From positions 7,888,708-7,952,707 of the forward strand of contig OY829329.1 of the NCBI GenBank assembly GCA_963691655.1: DNA of 64,000 nucleotides, given 5' to 3'. The notes under the pieces were generated by a model. The model ran no database searches. It was not told where the DNA came from and saw nothing but the letters and a program-made list of their open reading frames with translations. Origin of the DNA: Toxonevra muliebris (Eukaryota > Arthropoda > Insecta > Diptera > Pallopteridae). The position numbers and the translations under genes were made by a program. Below are positions 52,492 through 63,517 of the stretch, one piece after another. Positions within the stretch are counted from its first letter, which is position 1. Every line of letters begins with the position of its first letter.

Positions 52492-54278
52492 TCAAAATAC
52501 TTTCAATTTATCTGCTGTTCTTCGCGTAGCCTGTTCCTTTGATAAATTTTTCTCTTCTCTTTGCAAGGCATTTAATTCCTGAGTTTTAACGTTGAGTTGT
52601 GATTGAAGACGATTATGCACTTCTGTGCCACTGCCATTGCGCCGTATTGATTCTTGCACTTTTTCTATCTCGCGTTCTTTGCGGCGTATACCATCTGCAA
52701 CGCGGACACTCTCCACATTTAGTGATTTTGTAGTTTGCCGATGAAGTGCTGGCTTTTCATTTTTAGCGCTAATGGCTTCATCTTTACTGTGCCTTCCTAA
52801 TATGCTTTCGTTCAGGAAAGAGAATACATCGACACGTTGCGCATTACGTTCATATATTTTAGCATTGATTGCTGTTTGCTTCTTCTGTTCGCGCCTTAGT
52901 TTCTTTTCCACACTAAAAAGATCTTTATCGCCATTGGCAGCCTCGCGGAGTTCCATACAATGATCAAGTGAGCGACCTTGTGGAAGAATTTGGGCGGAAA
53001 CTGGTGTTACAATACCACGCCCATCCGAACCGAGTCCTGTACCATGAATGTATCCCATTTTGGCCATTAATTTTGATCCAATACCCTATTCGAAATAAGA
53101 AGCATAAATTATATTTAATTGTAAAAAGAGGAGTACTTAAAACACATCAAAATTTTATATTTATTTTACCCGTGTATGCTTTTCCCATTCGCCCAAAGCT
53201 TGTGTAGGTTTAAACGAAAATAGAGACTGCTCGACTAAACACGCACGTTTGGTAGCTTCTTCGTCATCCAGTTCTTCGGACCCAGACTCATCATTAGAAT
53301 CGCTTGAGCTACCGCTGGAGAGATCCTCATCTATATTAAGTTATATTAATTAAAATAAGCAGGAAAGCTACATTATAAATAATATTACCATGAAAAATCG
53401 GAAGTAGATCCTCAAACTCGAAGTCTTTTTCACGTTCCTTATTTTCATTTGAGTCTAAACGAACGCGACATGTCTTTTCTATAAAATTAGCGCATAACAC
53501 GCGTCCACGATGCCACAAACGATCTTTAAGCTTCACCAACACGACACAGTTGCGCGCTAATCTTGCAAAATCTGGTTCAGTGTACTCGCGTAACTCTTCT
53601 GCTGATACCAGTTCACCATGTGAATAATGACATTGTGCCGCATCAAAACGACAATCACCATCGAGATAATATGAGCAAGGCAACATTTCACGATGTGTGG
53701 GGTTTGTGAACAAAACTCGCAATCGTGCATCAAACGATCCATCAACTCCCAAATCTACCGTATCCTCAACACCACAAACAATGGCATTGTGATAGGTCAC
53801 TGCGCCCCAAGCGTGTTGATGTGGTGCTGAGCATTTATGGCCAACCATCTCATCAAGTTTAGCCTGAGGGAGTAACAAAGTAGAAATAAGTATGTTTGCC
53901 ACATTATTTAATTAATTACCTTTAACTCTTTCAGTTTTGATTCCACATTGTAATCGGAAGCCTCTTCTTTTTCTCCATCAACCTCTCCAGCTTTTGTTGA
54001 CTCTATCTGTCCTATTTCACTCATGAATCTTTGCATTTCATAATCAAATTCGTTAGTTTCATCCTGAGCATCCACTGTTTGTTTAGTTAGTTCCAACAGT
54101 TCCAATAAGTCTGATTTTAGAGCTTGCAGGGATTCTCGCTCTTCGTCATTTTTACACGATTGAAGCGCCTGCTCGACAGTCAATAACTGTAGGAAAGATA
54201 AAAATTACCAATGATTGCGAACTATAAAAATATGTGCTTATGTACTTGTGTTTGGTACTCAACAATGCTGGCGTCCAT
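52492..54278 (-). CDS. ZGPAT: ZGPAT: CCCH zinc finger, Tudor-like and G-patch protein
   Basis: In mammals a nuclear transcriptional repressor and splicing-linked factor. Exons: 54278-54246 ([14 protein letters not shown]), 54186-53920, 53863-53389, 53330-53170 and 53085-52492, joining to 509 residues, about the family length. Residues 1-100 are an acidic coiled-coil region ([15 protein letters not shown]...). The zinc finger is CSYYLDGDC with C163, C171, C178 and H182. A Tudor-like module ([20 protein letters not shown]) follows near 200-255, then an acidic linker in exon 4. The G-patch starts at exon 5 ([19 protein letters not shown], residue 313 on). A Lys/Glu/Arg-rich coiled-coil makes up the C-terminus. 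I recall the fly gene as CG4709. It is head-to-head with METTL17, with ATGs about 900 bp apart. Confidence 0.95.
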
Positions 54279-55181
54279 TGTTTCAAATAATATTCTTCAT
54301 TATTTTAGAAATAATTTGATGTGCCGAAATTTTTTCAATTTCGTATAAAGTACTAAAAAATGTTTTTGTTATTAAAATAAAAAAAAAACATTTGTAATCA
54401 AAACAGGGTTGCCGAAGCTCCAAGAGTTCTTATTCATTCCGAATAAATATATCCGAATACCGAATAAATGTATTCGACGCGTCAAAGCAGCTTATTCCGA
54501 AATCGTAATGGAGCTAATTCCCATTCGAATTTTAATTTATTTTCATTTCTTTTTTGCATCAATTGTAATTATTTTTAATTATTTTAGCCTTAAGCGTGTG
54601 GAGCTTGCGCTTCTCTTTCTTTGCAAGATGAGGATAAGGAGAATAGGTGATATATTTTATATTGAATTTTAAAGTTTTCTATTAAATTTTGCACGTAACA
54701 GTTTTTCACTAAAATAAAGACTCTCACGCTTTGTTTTCTTCATTTGATTGACAATTCAATTCTTCTTCTTCCTAATTTAGTTATTTCCGGTCTGTTAACG
54801 TAGCAGGTTGAGTTTTTGGCTTGTCAAAAGTGGGAACTGTGTATGTTAAAAAAATTCAGTGCAAATAATACGCAAGGTATGCGCTCGCTCATATGAATTA
54901 ATGGGTTGTATTGCTGTATTTATTGACGTTGCGTGAATTCGACGTGACGGGTGAATTCGCTACTGTGTGCGCAAGGCATGAAAGTAGTTTTCCTAAAGTT
55001 GGCATCCCTGCTGCAAATCGACAACCCTGTTCTTGTATAATAAAGTGTTCTGATTAGCACAGCGCCATACCGCTAAAACGTTATGGACAATCAGCTGTTA
55101 GACCACATTTGACTGATTGGAGATCGCCACTCATTTTAAATTATAAATTTTAGTGCAATATTCATAAAAGTTTATAATAAA
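54279..55181. other. Head-to-head ZGPAT / METTL17 promoter region
   Basis: 903 bp between the two ATGs; both 5' UTRs and promoters must lie here. About 70% of it is bracketed by an imperfect 12-bp inverted repeat (54404-54415 and 55018-55029), suggesting that a transposable element sits inside the shared spacer. Confidence 0.6.
54404..55029. repeat. Candidate hAT-like termini bracketing promoter sequence
   Basis: CAGGGTTGCCGA (54404-54415) and TCGACAACCCTG (55018-55029) are inverted copies with one mismatch. A third similar end, CAGGGATGCCAACTTT, is the complement of 55010-54995. The CAGGG start is usual for hAT ends. No matching 8-bp flanking duplication was found, so the element's integrity is doubtful. 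Confidence 0.35.
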
Positions 55182-56825
55182 ATGCATTTCACATTCACCG
55201 GGAATGCCAAGCTTTTAACGCCACAACTCAGATTAGCGGTGTCACAATTGTTAAGTCGTGGTACCAGCAAAATTGGTGTATCGGTGGACAGCGAATTCGC
55301 AACCAAATTGGAAAACAATGAAGTGAAGCCACGACAACATCCAGGAATATTGAGAGTGCATAACATTCAACTACCTTCTCGTATCAATCAAGCATTGCAT
55401 CGTGTTATTGGGGATCATCCGGTGAAGACGTTACTGAAAGATTGTCAACGTTTGAATAAGTACATTCAAGCTCGTCACCCGCCTCCAGAACAGGATGAAT
55501 TAAATAAAAGAATACACAATGTAACAGAAGAGGTCGACAAACGTATGCCATCACCAGAGCAATTAGAACTATTAAACGAAGAAAAACTTACACAATTGCA
55601 GCGTAAGAGAGAGAATGCTCTACGTCGCGTATTAGCACAACGCACATATGCCTGGAAACCGATAACATATGGTGCTTATGAAGCGCTTGTGTATGCAATT
55701 GGACGTAGCGTACAGGAGTATAGCGTATTGGTGCGTATTTTGAGTGAATTGCAATTGCGTGATCCCCTCTTTCAGCCACGCAGTTATTTCGATTTTGGTT
55801 CAGGAATTGGCACCGGAATGTGGGCTGCTAGTAACTTTTGGCAAGACACAATATTTGAGTATTTCAATGTAGATAGTTCACGTGATATGCATGATCTTTC
55901 AGAACTTATATTGCGAGAGGGTAATGAAAATCAACAATTGACGCTACGAAATGTCTACTATCGTCAGTTTTTACCTGCTATTGACGTAAGAGGAGACATA
56001 TTCCTAACTAATTCCATTACATTCACAATTCCTGTCTATTTCAGACAAAGTACGATTTGGTTATATCGTCGTTTTCACTCTTTGAACTTCCAAGCTCACA
56101 GCATCGTAAAGAAGTGATCCTTAACTTATGGCGTAAATGTGAAGGATATCTCATTATTGCCGAAGAAGGAACCCGTCGCGGTTCGGAATTGGTAAATGAA
56201 GCACGCGAATATCTGCTCGGCTTGAATGACGATAACCTAAAGGGACATGTACTGGCACCTGTGAGTAATGCATAGAATTTACAATCAATTAAATTTCTTA
56301 ATTAACTAATTTCTTTTTTAAGTGTTCCCATGATTTGGTTTGTCCCCGCATAGCAAACATTGAAGATCGCACCCCCTGCAATTTCGAGGTTCGCTATTCT
56401 CCATTACAAATCGGAGATGTGAGTGGAAATAGTTTAACTACCCGTTATAGTTATGTTGTTTTAAAAAAGGGCAATATAGAAGATCCAACACGTCAGTGGC
56501 CTCGTTTAGTGCGTCCGACTCTTGTGCGCTCCAAACATGTGATCTGCCGAATGTGTACGGCGGATGCCAAATTGCAGGAGATCATTTTCACAAAATCCAA
56601 ACATGAAAAGTAAGTTATTTTTTTCTTTTACATATACATATGTATGAATTGCTTCCATTTATATATATTCTTTATAGATCTGCTTACAAATGTGCAAAAG
56701 TCAGCCGTTGGGGAGATAGACTCCCGATTGATGTTGGAGAAACTTATGAAACTCAAACCACCTACTCAAAAACAAAAAAAGAAAAGCAGAGTGAAAGTAG
56801 TTCCGAATATGTTGAAGCCCCATAA
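55182..56825 (+). CDS. METTL17: METTL17 (Rsm22 family), mitochondrial ribosome assembly factor
   Basis: Mitochondrial methyltransferase-like protein that assists assembly of the small mitoribosomal subunit. Exons: 55182-55985, 56045-56260, 56323-56609 and 56678-56825, giving 484 residues. The N-terminus is basic and free of acidic residues over the first dozen positions (MHFTFTGNAKLLTPQLR), fitting mitochondrial import. The S-adenosylmethionine-type motif DFGSGIGTG begins at residue 204. KYDLVISSFSLFELPS follows in exon 2. Exon 3 carries the cysteines of the Fe-S site described for this family (C341, C347, C359, C415 and C418 are the visible candidates) and PRLVRPTLVRSKHV. The Lys/Ser-rich C-terminal tail ends SEYVEAP. 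AATAAA lies at 56894-56899. Upstream it shares a promoter region with ZGPAT. Confidence 0.95.
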
Positions 56826-57351
56826 GTTTTTTATGTAATTTATTGTTTTCAGTGATTATAAGAAAAAATATAATATTTTCAAAAAATTACCTGAATAAAT
56901 ATTTATTATTTTTGAAATATTTAATTTTTATAAGTATGAGAATTCACTTATACATAAAAGCTTCACTTGGATTCAGATCTGAAGATTGAATATACTATCA
57001 GTTCATAAAAATCCTGAAATTAAATATGCCCCCAATGTAACTTATTTTTTGAGTCTTACACTATGAACCCATTGCTAGCTTTTATGGCATCTAAAAGAAG
57101 AGAGTTTAAGGATTCTTCTTTACGGATAGTATACTCAAAATTGTAGCATTGGAAGTCAAATTGAATTCTAGTCTTTAATCTCCCAAAGGACGTGCAGGTT
57201 CCAGAAAAGCTGGGAGCTCAAAACACCTAAAATGTATTACAACGTGCTCACAATGATAAAAGAAATTACCATCAAATAGTATTTCAGAACTCGCTGCCTG
57301 AGGATTCAAGAAAGTTTTTTAAATACATTAAAAAAAAAATTACTTTAGATC

Positions 57352-57420
57352 AGTGGTTACCAACTGTTTTCATCCTACGTCCTCCTTCTCGTGTTCGTGG
57401 CAAACCGCGCCTACCTTCCC
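57352..57420. mobile_element. hAT-like terminal sequence (solo end)
   Basis: CAGTGGTTACCAACTG followed by a CCTACGTCCTCC segment strongly resembles hAT terminal repeats of the CAGTGGTTCCCAACC type. The opposite end was not found, so the element is partial. Confidence 0.4.
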
Positions 57421-58642
57421 CCTCCACCTCCACAACATTTTTAAAGTTTTATTTAATGTTACAGGAAACCCGCGGATAAAGTCCCTATAAAACCAGAGCA
57501 TTGTACTATGGTCTAGAAGACCACTTTTTGCGGCAGAAAGTCCATTTTGAATTTTTATCTTAAATATAAAAAAATTAGTTTGTTTGATTGATAATATACT
57601 GAGAACTCAAAAAAAAAAGATCGATATGGCAACACTTTTTTTTACCGATATTTTAAAGTTATGAATTTATTATCTCTGCTTGTTGACACTTCATATCAAA
57701 GAAAAGTAAACAAAGTAAAGTGAACCGTTTTGCAAAAACTTTAAAGAATTAATTTTTTTAAAAATGGAAATCATTAACAGGGGTATGTTTAAAAAGATTT
57801 AATACTTAATTTTCCACAAGTTTTTGTGATTTGGGAGTAATAAATGTGAAAAGAAGAGAAGCCTTTTGCTAGTATTTTAGAAGTTCCTTTGTGTAGTTTT
57901 AAGAAGGCCCTGGTTAGTTTGTGCCGAGGATAAAATCAACTAGTAAACATATCTAGTTGTCGAATAGTTCCTTCTGAAGAAAACTAGGATAGTGAAGTTT
58001 TAGTGAGGTTTTACTTGGAAAATCTCTAGCAAAAACTTACCAAATAATTAGTAAATCGAGCTCGAAAGGCCTAAAAAAAAGAGTGTTAAAAAGAATGACG
58101 GTGATTTAGTATAAAAAGACTTTTAAATATAAATATATCTTAATATGAAATTACTAGTACCTTGCGCCTATTCAGTATCTAACATGTATGCATTGTTAGG
58201 GACTCGACATGTTGGCCTTTTGAGTCAAAGGATAGCACTATCAATAATACCCTCATGAATTTATCTAGTTTCCCCTCGGCAGGCACTCATCAACAGCATG
58301 ATAATCCTAGATAAGATCTCATCAGAAACTAGACAATTCTTCCAGGCGAGTATACCTAAATGCTTAATAATTAATTTAAACCGTATTTACGCGGAATGAA
58401 GATTTCAGCGATTAATGCTTTTGACTACCAATGACCGTCAGCATGATACTTTGGTCAGAGAGTTGTAAGATCAAAAAGAGTGCGTAAAAAGTGACATGAC
58501 TGAGGATCATTTGACCGTCAACATAACCTCACTCTAACTATAATTTTTCAGTTCCAGCTATTATCATCCACCCAGCTTATAAGTCCTCTTCAAAGTATTT
58601 TCAGCGTGTTCGATTGCTTTCCAGTGTTATCCTTGTGTCCTA

Positions 58643-58930
58643 GTTTAGGTTAGGTTGGAATGGCTATCGAAAGACACACTTAAGCCTGAACGACCCATTC
58701 TGATACCACATAGTTGGACCTACAGTTTAAGGCAATTTTTTATCGGCTTGGTGGTTTTGCCGCTACCAACCAAAGTGTGCACTTGTACATTTTCTTATAA
58801 TTCTCATACACTTCATATTGATAATGAATATAAGAAGGTTAGGAAAATTGACCATCAGATGAAGACGGGAATCGAACCCAAACCTCCCGGATAAAAATCT
58901 AGTGCACTACTCACTAGACTATCGAGGTCG
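58643..58930 (-). mobile_element. tRNA-Asp-derived SINE with 13-bp target-site duplication
   Basis: Complete 288-bp retroposon on the minus strand. The head CGACCTCGATAGTCTAGTG resembles tRNA-Asp (CCTCGATAGTATAGTGG). The A box is TAGTCTAGTGAG (complement of 58910-58921). The B box is GGTTCGATTC (complement of 58869-58878). The tail ends AACCTAACCTAAAC, the 3' style of fly LINEs. Flanks TCCTTGTGTCCTA (58630-58642) and TCCTTGTGTTCTA (58931-58943) form a 13-bp target duplication with one mismatch. No coding capacity; it would be moved by a LINE enzyme. Confidence 0.88.
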
Positions 58931-59189
58931 TCCTTGTGTTCTATATTCTACAGTAAGTTGCGTTTCCATGTGGTTTTTGGGCGCCCCCGGTTTCTAGAGC
59001 CTTGTGGATTCCAGTCTCACACTTAATGGCAAATCTTGCTATGATCTTTGGTTGGATTCCATAGTTTCATTTTCATAAAAATAAATGTGCATTCCTGCAA
59101 ATATTTTATATGAAAAATGAAAATGAACACTCTCATAAATAAACGTGATGAAATCTGTTTGAAAACTGTATTTTGTAATTTTATTTATT

Positions 59190-59735
59190 ACCGACAACAG
59201 GCATGTACGCAGATAGGAAAGGGGTTTTGGGGTCCAACGACCGTCCTACACCCCCCCCCCCCCCCGCGAAATCAGTCGAAAATTAATAATTTAGTTTTTA
59301 CTCAGTCCATTTCTTAAGAAATCGTATAGCAACCAATATTTATTTTTGCAAATGAGAAGGCTCCAATTTAATTTTAGTCAAACGGTTTCTTGGGCAAATT
59401 CACTTAAAATCATCTGCAGATTCTTTTTTGTTTTACTAAATACTTTGCAAGTTTATTCACATTCCATTACAACAAAAGAACCAAAGATGCAGTAAATATG
59501 AATGTGAAACATATGGAGGGTTAACACCCAACCCCTTGGCCCCATTACCCCTTGCAAGCGACCCTGATATAATGTTCTAATCGAATATTGTTCTATTTTT
59601 TTGATTTCGTTAATTCTGTAAAAGTATGTAAGATACTTGACACGAAATTTTGACATAAAAAAAGTTTTTCAAAAACCCCCTCCCCCTCCCATCTCCCCCC
59701 ACCCCCCCTGAAACTTTTTATTTACGTACGCGCAC
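59190..59735. repeat. Poly-C/poly-G region with inverted GTACGYARATA ends
   Basis: GTACGCAGATA near 59206 and, inverted, GTACGTAAATA near 59728-59718 bracket sequence with a 15-base C run (59251-59265), a GGGGTTTTGGGG tract and C-rich tracts at 59680-59708. Probably an eroded DNA transposon. Confidence 0.35.
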
Positions 59736-60532
59736 GTAGGTCACATTTATAATTTGATTTACTTGCCAAACTTTTATTTCAGTAAGAATGAAATACAAAA
59801 TTATGCAAAGATTAATTTTTTTCAGCTGCTTAAATTATTAAATAATTCTACAAGTACATAATTTTAACAATTACATAACTTAATTAAGCGAAAAAAAAAC
59901 AATCTGATTGAAAAATAAGAATACTCTAACCCCCTTCCCTTTCAAAAGAGTAATAAAAAGTTAATTACAATCGTATTAACTGTAGACTTTTATATGACAA
60001 TAGATGCGATTTAATTTATTAACTATTAAGTATTTTGCTCAATGAAAATCTGCTTAAAATTAAATTTAGCTAATGAAGCTGATATGGGTAGATATTTCAC
60101 GGTATGGTGTGGTGTAGAGGGGTGTGTGTGAGATATGTTACAAAATGTTACGAGCTTCATGTTGTAATATATTGCCGGCCGCGATTTCAGCTCAGGGTAG
60201 AGAGAATGGCATCGAAAGAAATTCGTAAGTCCATCGTAAATTCGTTTTATATTTCGCTAAATGAGTTTTTCACTTTTTTTGTTGTTTTTTTCTGCTTTTT
60301 TGAAATGGCAATTTCAAATGGGAGCACATTCTATACGAGTTAACGTAGAGTAAAATATTTAGTAGTAATATTTAGTCAAAGCGCCGCCAATCCCAGTTTT
60401 ATCTAACAATTTGCATTGTTGTTGGTATCATTATTATTGTTGTTATAGTATATGTTTGATATGAACTCTCCCTTTTAATACATTAACAAAAAAACAACGC
60501 GAAAAAAGAAGAACCTTGGGTGTTGGATGGAT

Positions 60533-60565
60533 AATGATGATGATGACGATGACGATGACGATGAT
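60533..60565. repeat. GATGAC/GATGAT trinucleotide repeat
   Basis: About eleven GAT/GAC triplets in a row. No supporting reading frame makes it coding. Confidence 0.8.
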
Positions 60566-60793
60566 CATCCCCTGAAGTGAACAAACGACGATAACAAGAA
60601 AAAAACAAACTTAAATGAGAACTGAATGGGGCGGCTGGGTGAGAAGGCGCGCATTCGTAGAGGGTTTCGAGTTTTGTATTATGACACAAAGGTGGCATTT
60701 TAAGGATTGGCTTTAACAAGGTGTGTTATGGCTCAAATAATATATTGCCATATACTAAGTCTTACGTGTGTACATTTATAAATATGTATGCAC

Positions 60794-60794
<1 letters not shown>

Positions 60795-60825
<31 letters not shown>
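60795..60825. repeat. (TA)15 microsatellite
   Basis: Uninterrupted TA dinucleotides flanked by ATGCACG and GTATTATG. Confidence 0.95.
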
Positions 60826-60829
<4 letters not shown>

Positions 60830-62301
60830 TATGATGATACTAAAAGTGGTTGTGAATGCTATATACGCAAATACATACATTCGTACAAGTTTTTATAATA
60901 TGAAAAGTGTCCTGCTTTCAGTAAACTTTATGAAATATTCGCTAAGAAAGTGTTGAAGCAAAGTCCTGAATGTGAATCCCACAGGGACACTTAGTTACGC
61001 CATGTTTATTCAATGCATTTGTACTAAACTGTTCTCGTTTTCACTTAATAAGGTTCTTTAAGGTTCTTTTCTTGGTCTAAAAAAAAAATCAGCATAATAA
61101 TGTCGATGATATTGATTATGATTATGATAATGATGATGTTGTTGTTGTCACTGTCACACTGTCATTTATTTTTTCTACATGGTGCCACGTCCAATGTACA
61201 CGTTAATCTGTTACAGGTATGGTACATATAAATCCATAAGGTTGGGCGCCATATGTACAAAAACAAAAAGAGGGTAGCTGGTCTATTTGGCGCTAGTGCT
61301 GGGTGTTAAATGGTCACAGTGTAATTTTGTATAAGGTGCGACCATTACTTTAACCCGCGCGAATATACGCGACGATAGAAAGCATGCGCCAATGCTGAAT
61401 ATTATGCTTACATATTGTTCTATCACTAACAACTAAATATGTATGTGTGTGTGTGTGCGTGTGTGTGTTTTAGTATATATGAGGCTATTGAGAATGCTTC
61501 GCTTAAGTTCTATCTAACTATCTATGTATGTATCTTCATTTTACTATAGGTGGGTGGGTCATTTTCTTTGTTAAATCTAATTCAAATTTTCTATTTAGTA
61601 AAATGGCCCAAAAAAAAAAAAGCTAAGCAAGCGGCATTTTCAGTCTACAATTCAACATTGTAGAATCTCATTCGTTAGTTATTTTAGAATCGTTGAGCTG
61701 CACAGTTAGTATAAATTTCTTAGTTAACATTTTAAACATGTGTACCTGCATATTTTCTGTTTAAAGTGAAATTTTTTGTGACAATTCTTTCAAAACTTTC
61801 TTCCATCCGACATTTTTCATTCGCGCCTGTATCTTGCTGAACCGTTCATTTATAACTTTTTCCGGTTGAGCAAAATTTCAGGTGTGTGAGAAATTTGTCC
61901 TGACGACGACAGGAAGGATTAAATTTATACATAGAACTCAATTATATTCGCATATTCAGATAAACATTTGAATTCTTGTGATCATTTACTTTTTTACACT
62001 GGGCAACAGTAATTCTAATGTACGAAATTTAGGAGTCGGAGATTTTGGTGAAATCGAGATCGCTAATTACGAATTTGATGTTGAATTAGCTGGGTTGACT
62101 CTAGTTTCAGAGATATTATTAGTAACATTTTTATAATTAAATAATTAAAGACGAAAATCTTTTTTATTTGTAGTAAATTTAGATTTCAAAATTAAAATTT
62201 TATAATTTTTTCTCTGTTTGAAAGAAAAAAACCAGAAAGACCTAAAAAATTAAAAAAAAAAGAATCTCAATGGTTCGTGCATATTTTTATGTTCTCTGAC
62301 A

Positions 62302-62881
62302 ACACTGTGCAACAATTTCCAGGATATTGCTTCGGGCCTCAACGAAACCTGTCTCATATGAAAGTATTGGTTAGGGGTAGTAAAACCCTAGCTGGGTTTT
62401 GGTCCACCTCATCACAATTGTGTTTCATAGTTGGTTGAAATTTCTAAGTTTTAGTCAAAAATATCATCAAATGATGTGAAAATCAATCCGTTGGTACTTC
62501 TTGGCTTTAGTAACCCCTAGTGAAATTTTCAGCAGAATATTTTTGTGCAACATTTTAATCCTTGAATATCCTTTAATTTTTATGGAATTTCTCAAAAAAA
62601 GAACCAAAAAAACTCATATAGGTAGGAGTTAATGGGTTAAGAAAAGATTTCGCGTAAAATTTCAGTATGGGTTTCTGAAAACAAGATTCATCTTAAATGA
62701 TTTTTCATATCATTTGATGATAATATTTTTACTAAAATTTGGAAATTTCAATCCACTGCAAAAAAAAAGAAAAATAAAAGTTGAGATAGACCGAAACCCA
62801 GCTAGGTCTTTACTACCACTAACTAATACTTTCATATGAGGCAGTTTTCATTGAGCCCACAAGATGTCTGTTGCACTGTGT
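62302..62881. mobile_element. Fold-back (long-TIR) element, about 580 bp
   Basis: Two 184-bp arms (62302-62485 and 62698-62881) are inverted copies of each other with scattered mismatches and one insertion. Shared blocks include CTCATATGAAAGTATT, CTAGCTGGGTTT, TTGAAATTTC and ATCATCAAATGAT. The ends read ACACTGTGCAAC and, inverted, ACACAGTGCAAC. The 212-bp centre has no coding frame. No clear target duplication, so the superfamily is unassigned. Confidence 0.8.
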
Positions 62882-63517
62882 AAAAAGCCATAGCTCTTAG
62901 AACATGAAACAGTTTCAAATATTCGGCGTGCTGCTAAAAATGAAAAATGTGAACAAACATTTAAAACTGCTTCATGTTTTCGGCTATAATTACAATATTT
63001 TTTTTGGGCACGAAAAATGTAAAACCCATTTGAGAGATTTATTATTTAAATAAATCAGAATTTCGGAAATCGGTTGAAAAATACGGTATACAAATACGTA
63101 TACACATACGCCAAGTCAATTCTCAGGCAACGATATGTACAGGAATTCAAGTAGTTATATCTGAAAATCAAAGGCAAAAACATTTTTTTTTAATTTTGTA
63201 GCTCTGTGTTATCTATATGTCTTGTGAGGAAAATAAAAGTTAATGGGAATATTGAATTAAGATTAAATTTATTTTTGATGAGAAATAACGCAATATAATA
63301 ATAATTCTTTAAATCAACCTTTAAAGGTATTAATCTAAACACAACAAGTGAGTTTCTACCATAATCCAAAAATAATTGTGAACAAATTTCAATTGTGGTT
63401 CAAAAATATTGCATAATCTCTATACATGCATAAATGTGTTTAGTCTGGATGACTCATTTTTCAAATCACGAAAGTCTAGCAACAATTATAATAGATTAGT
63501 TTCCATTAGATTTTTCA

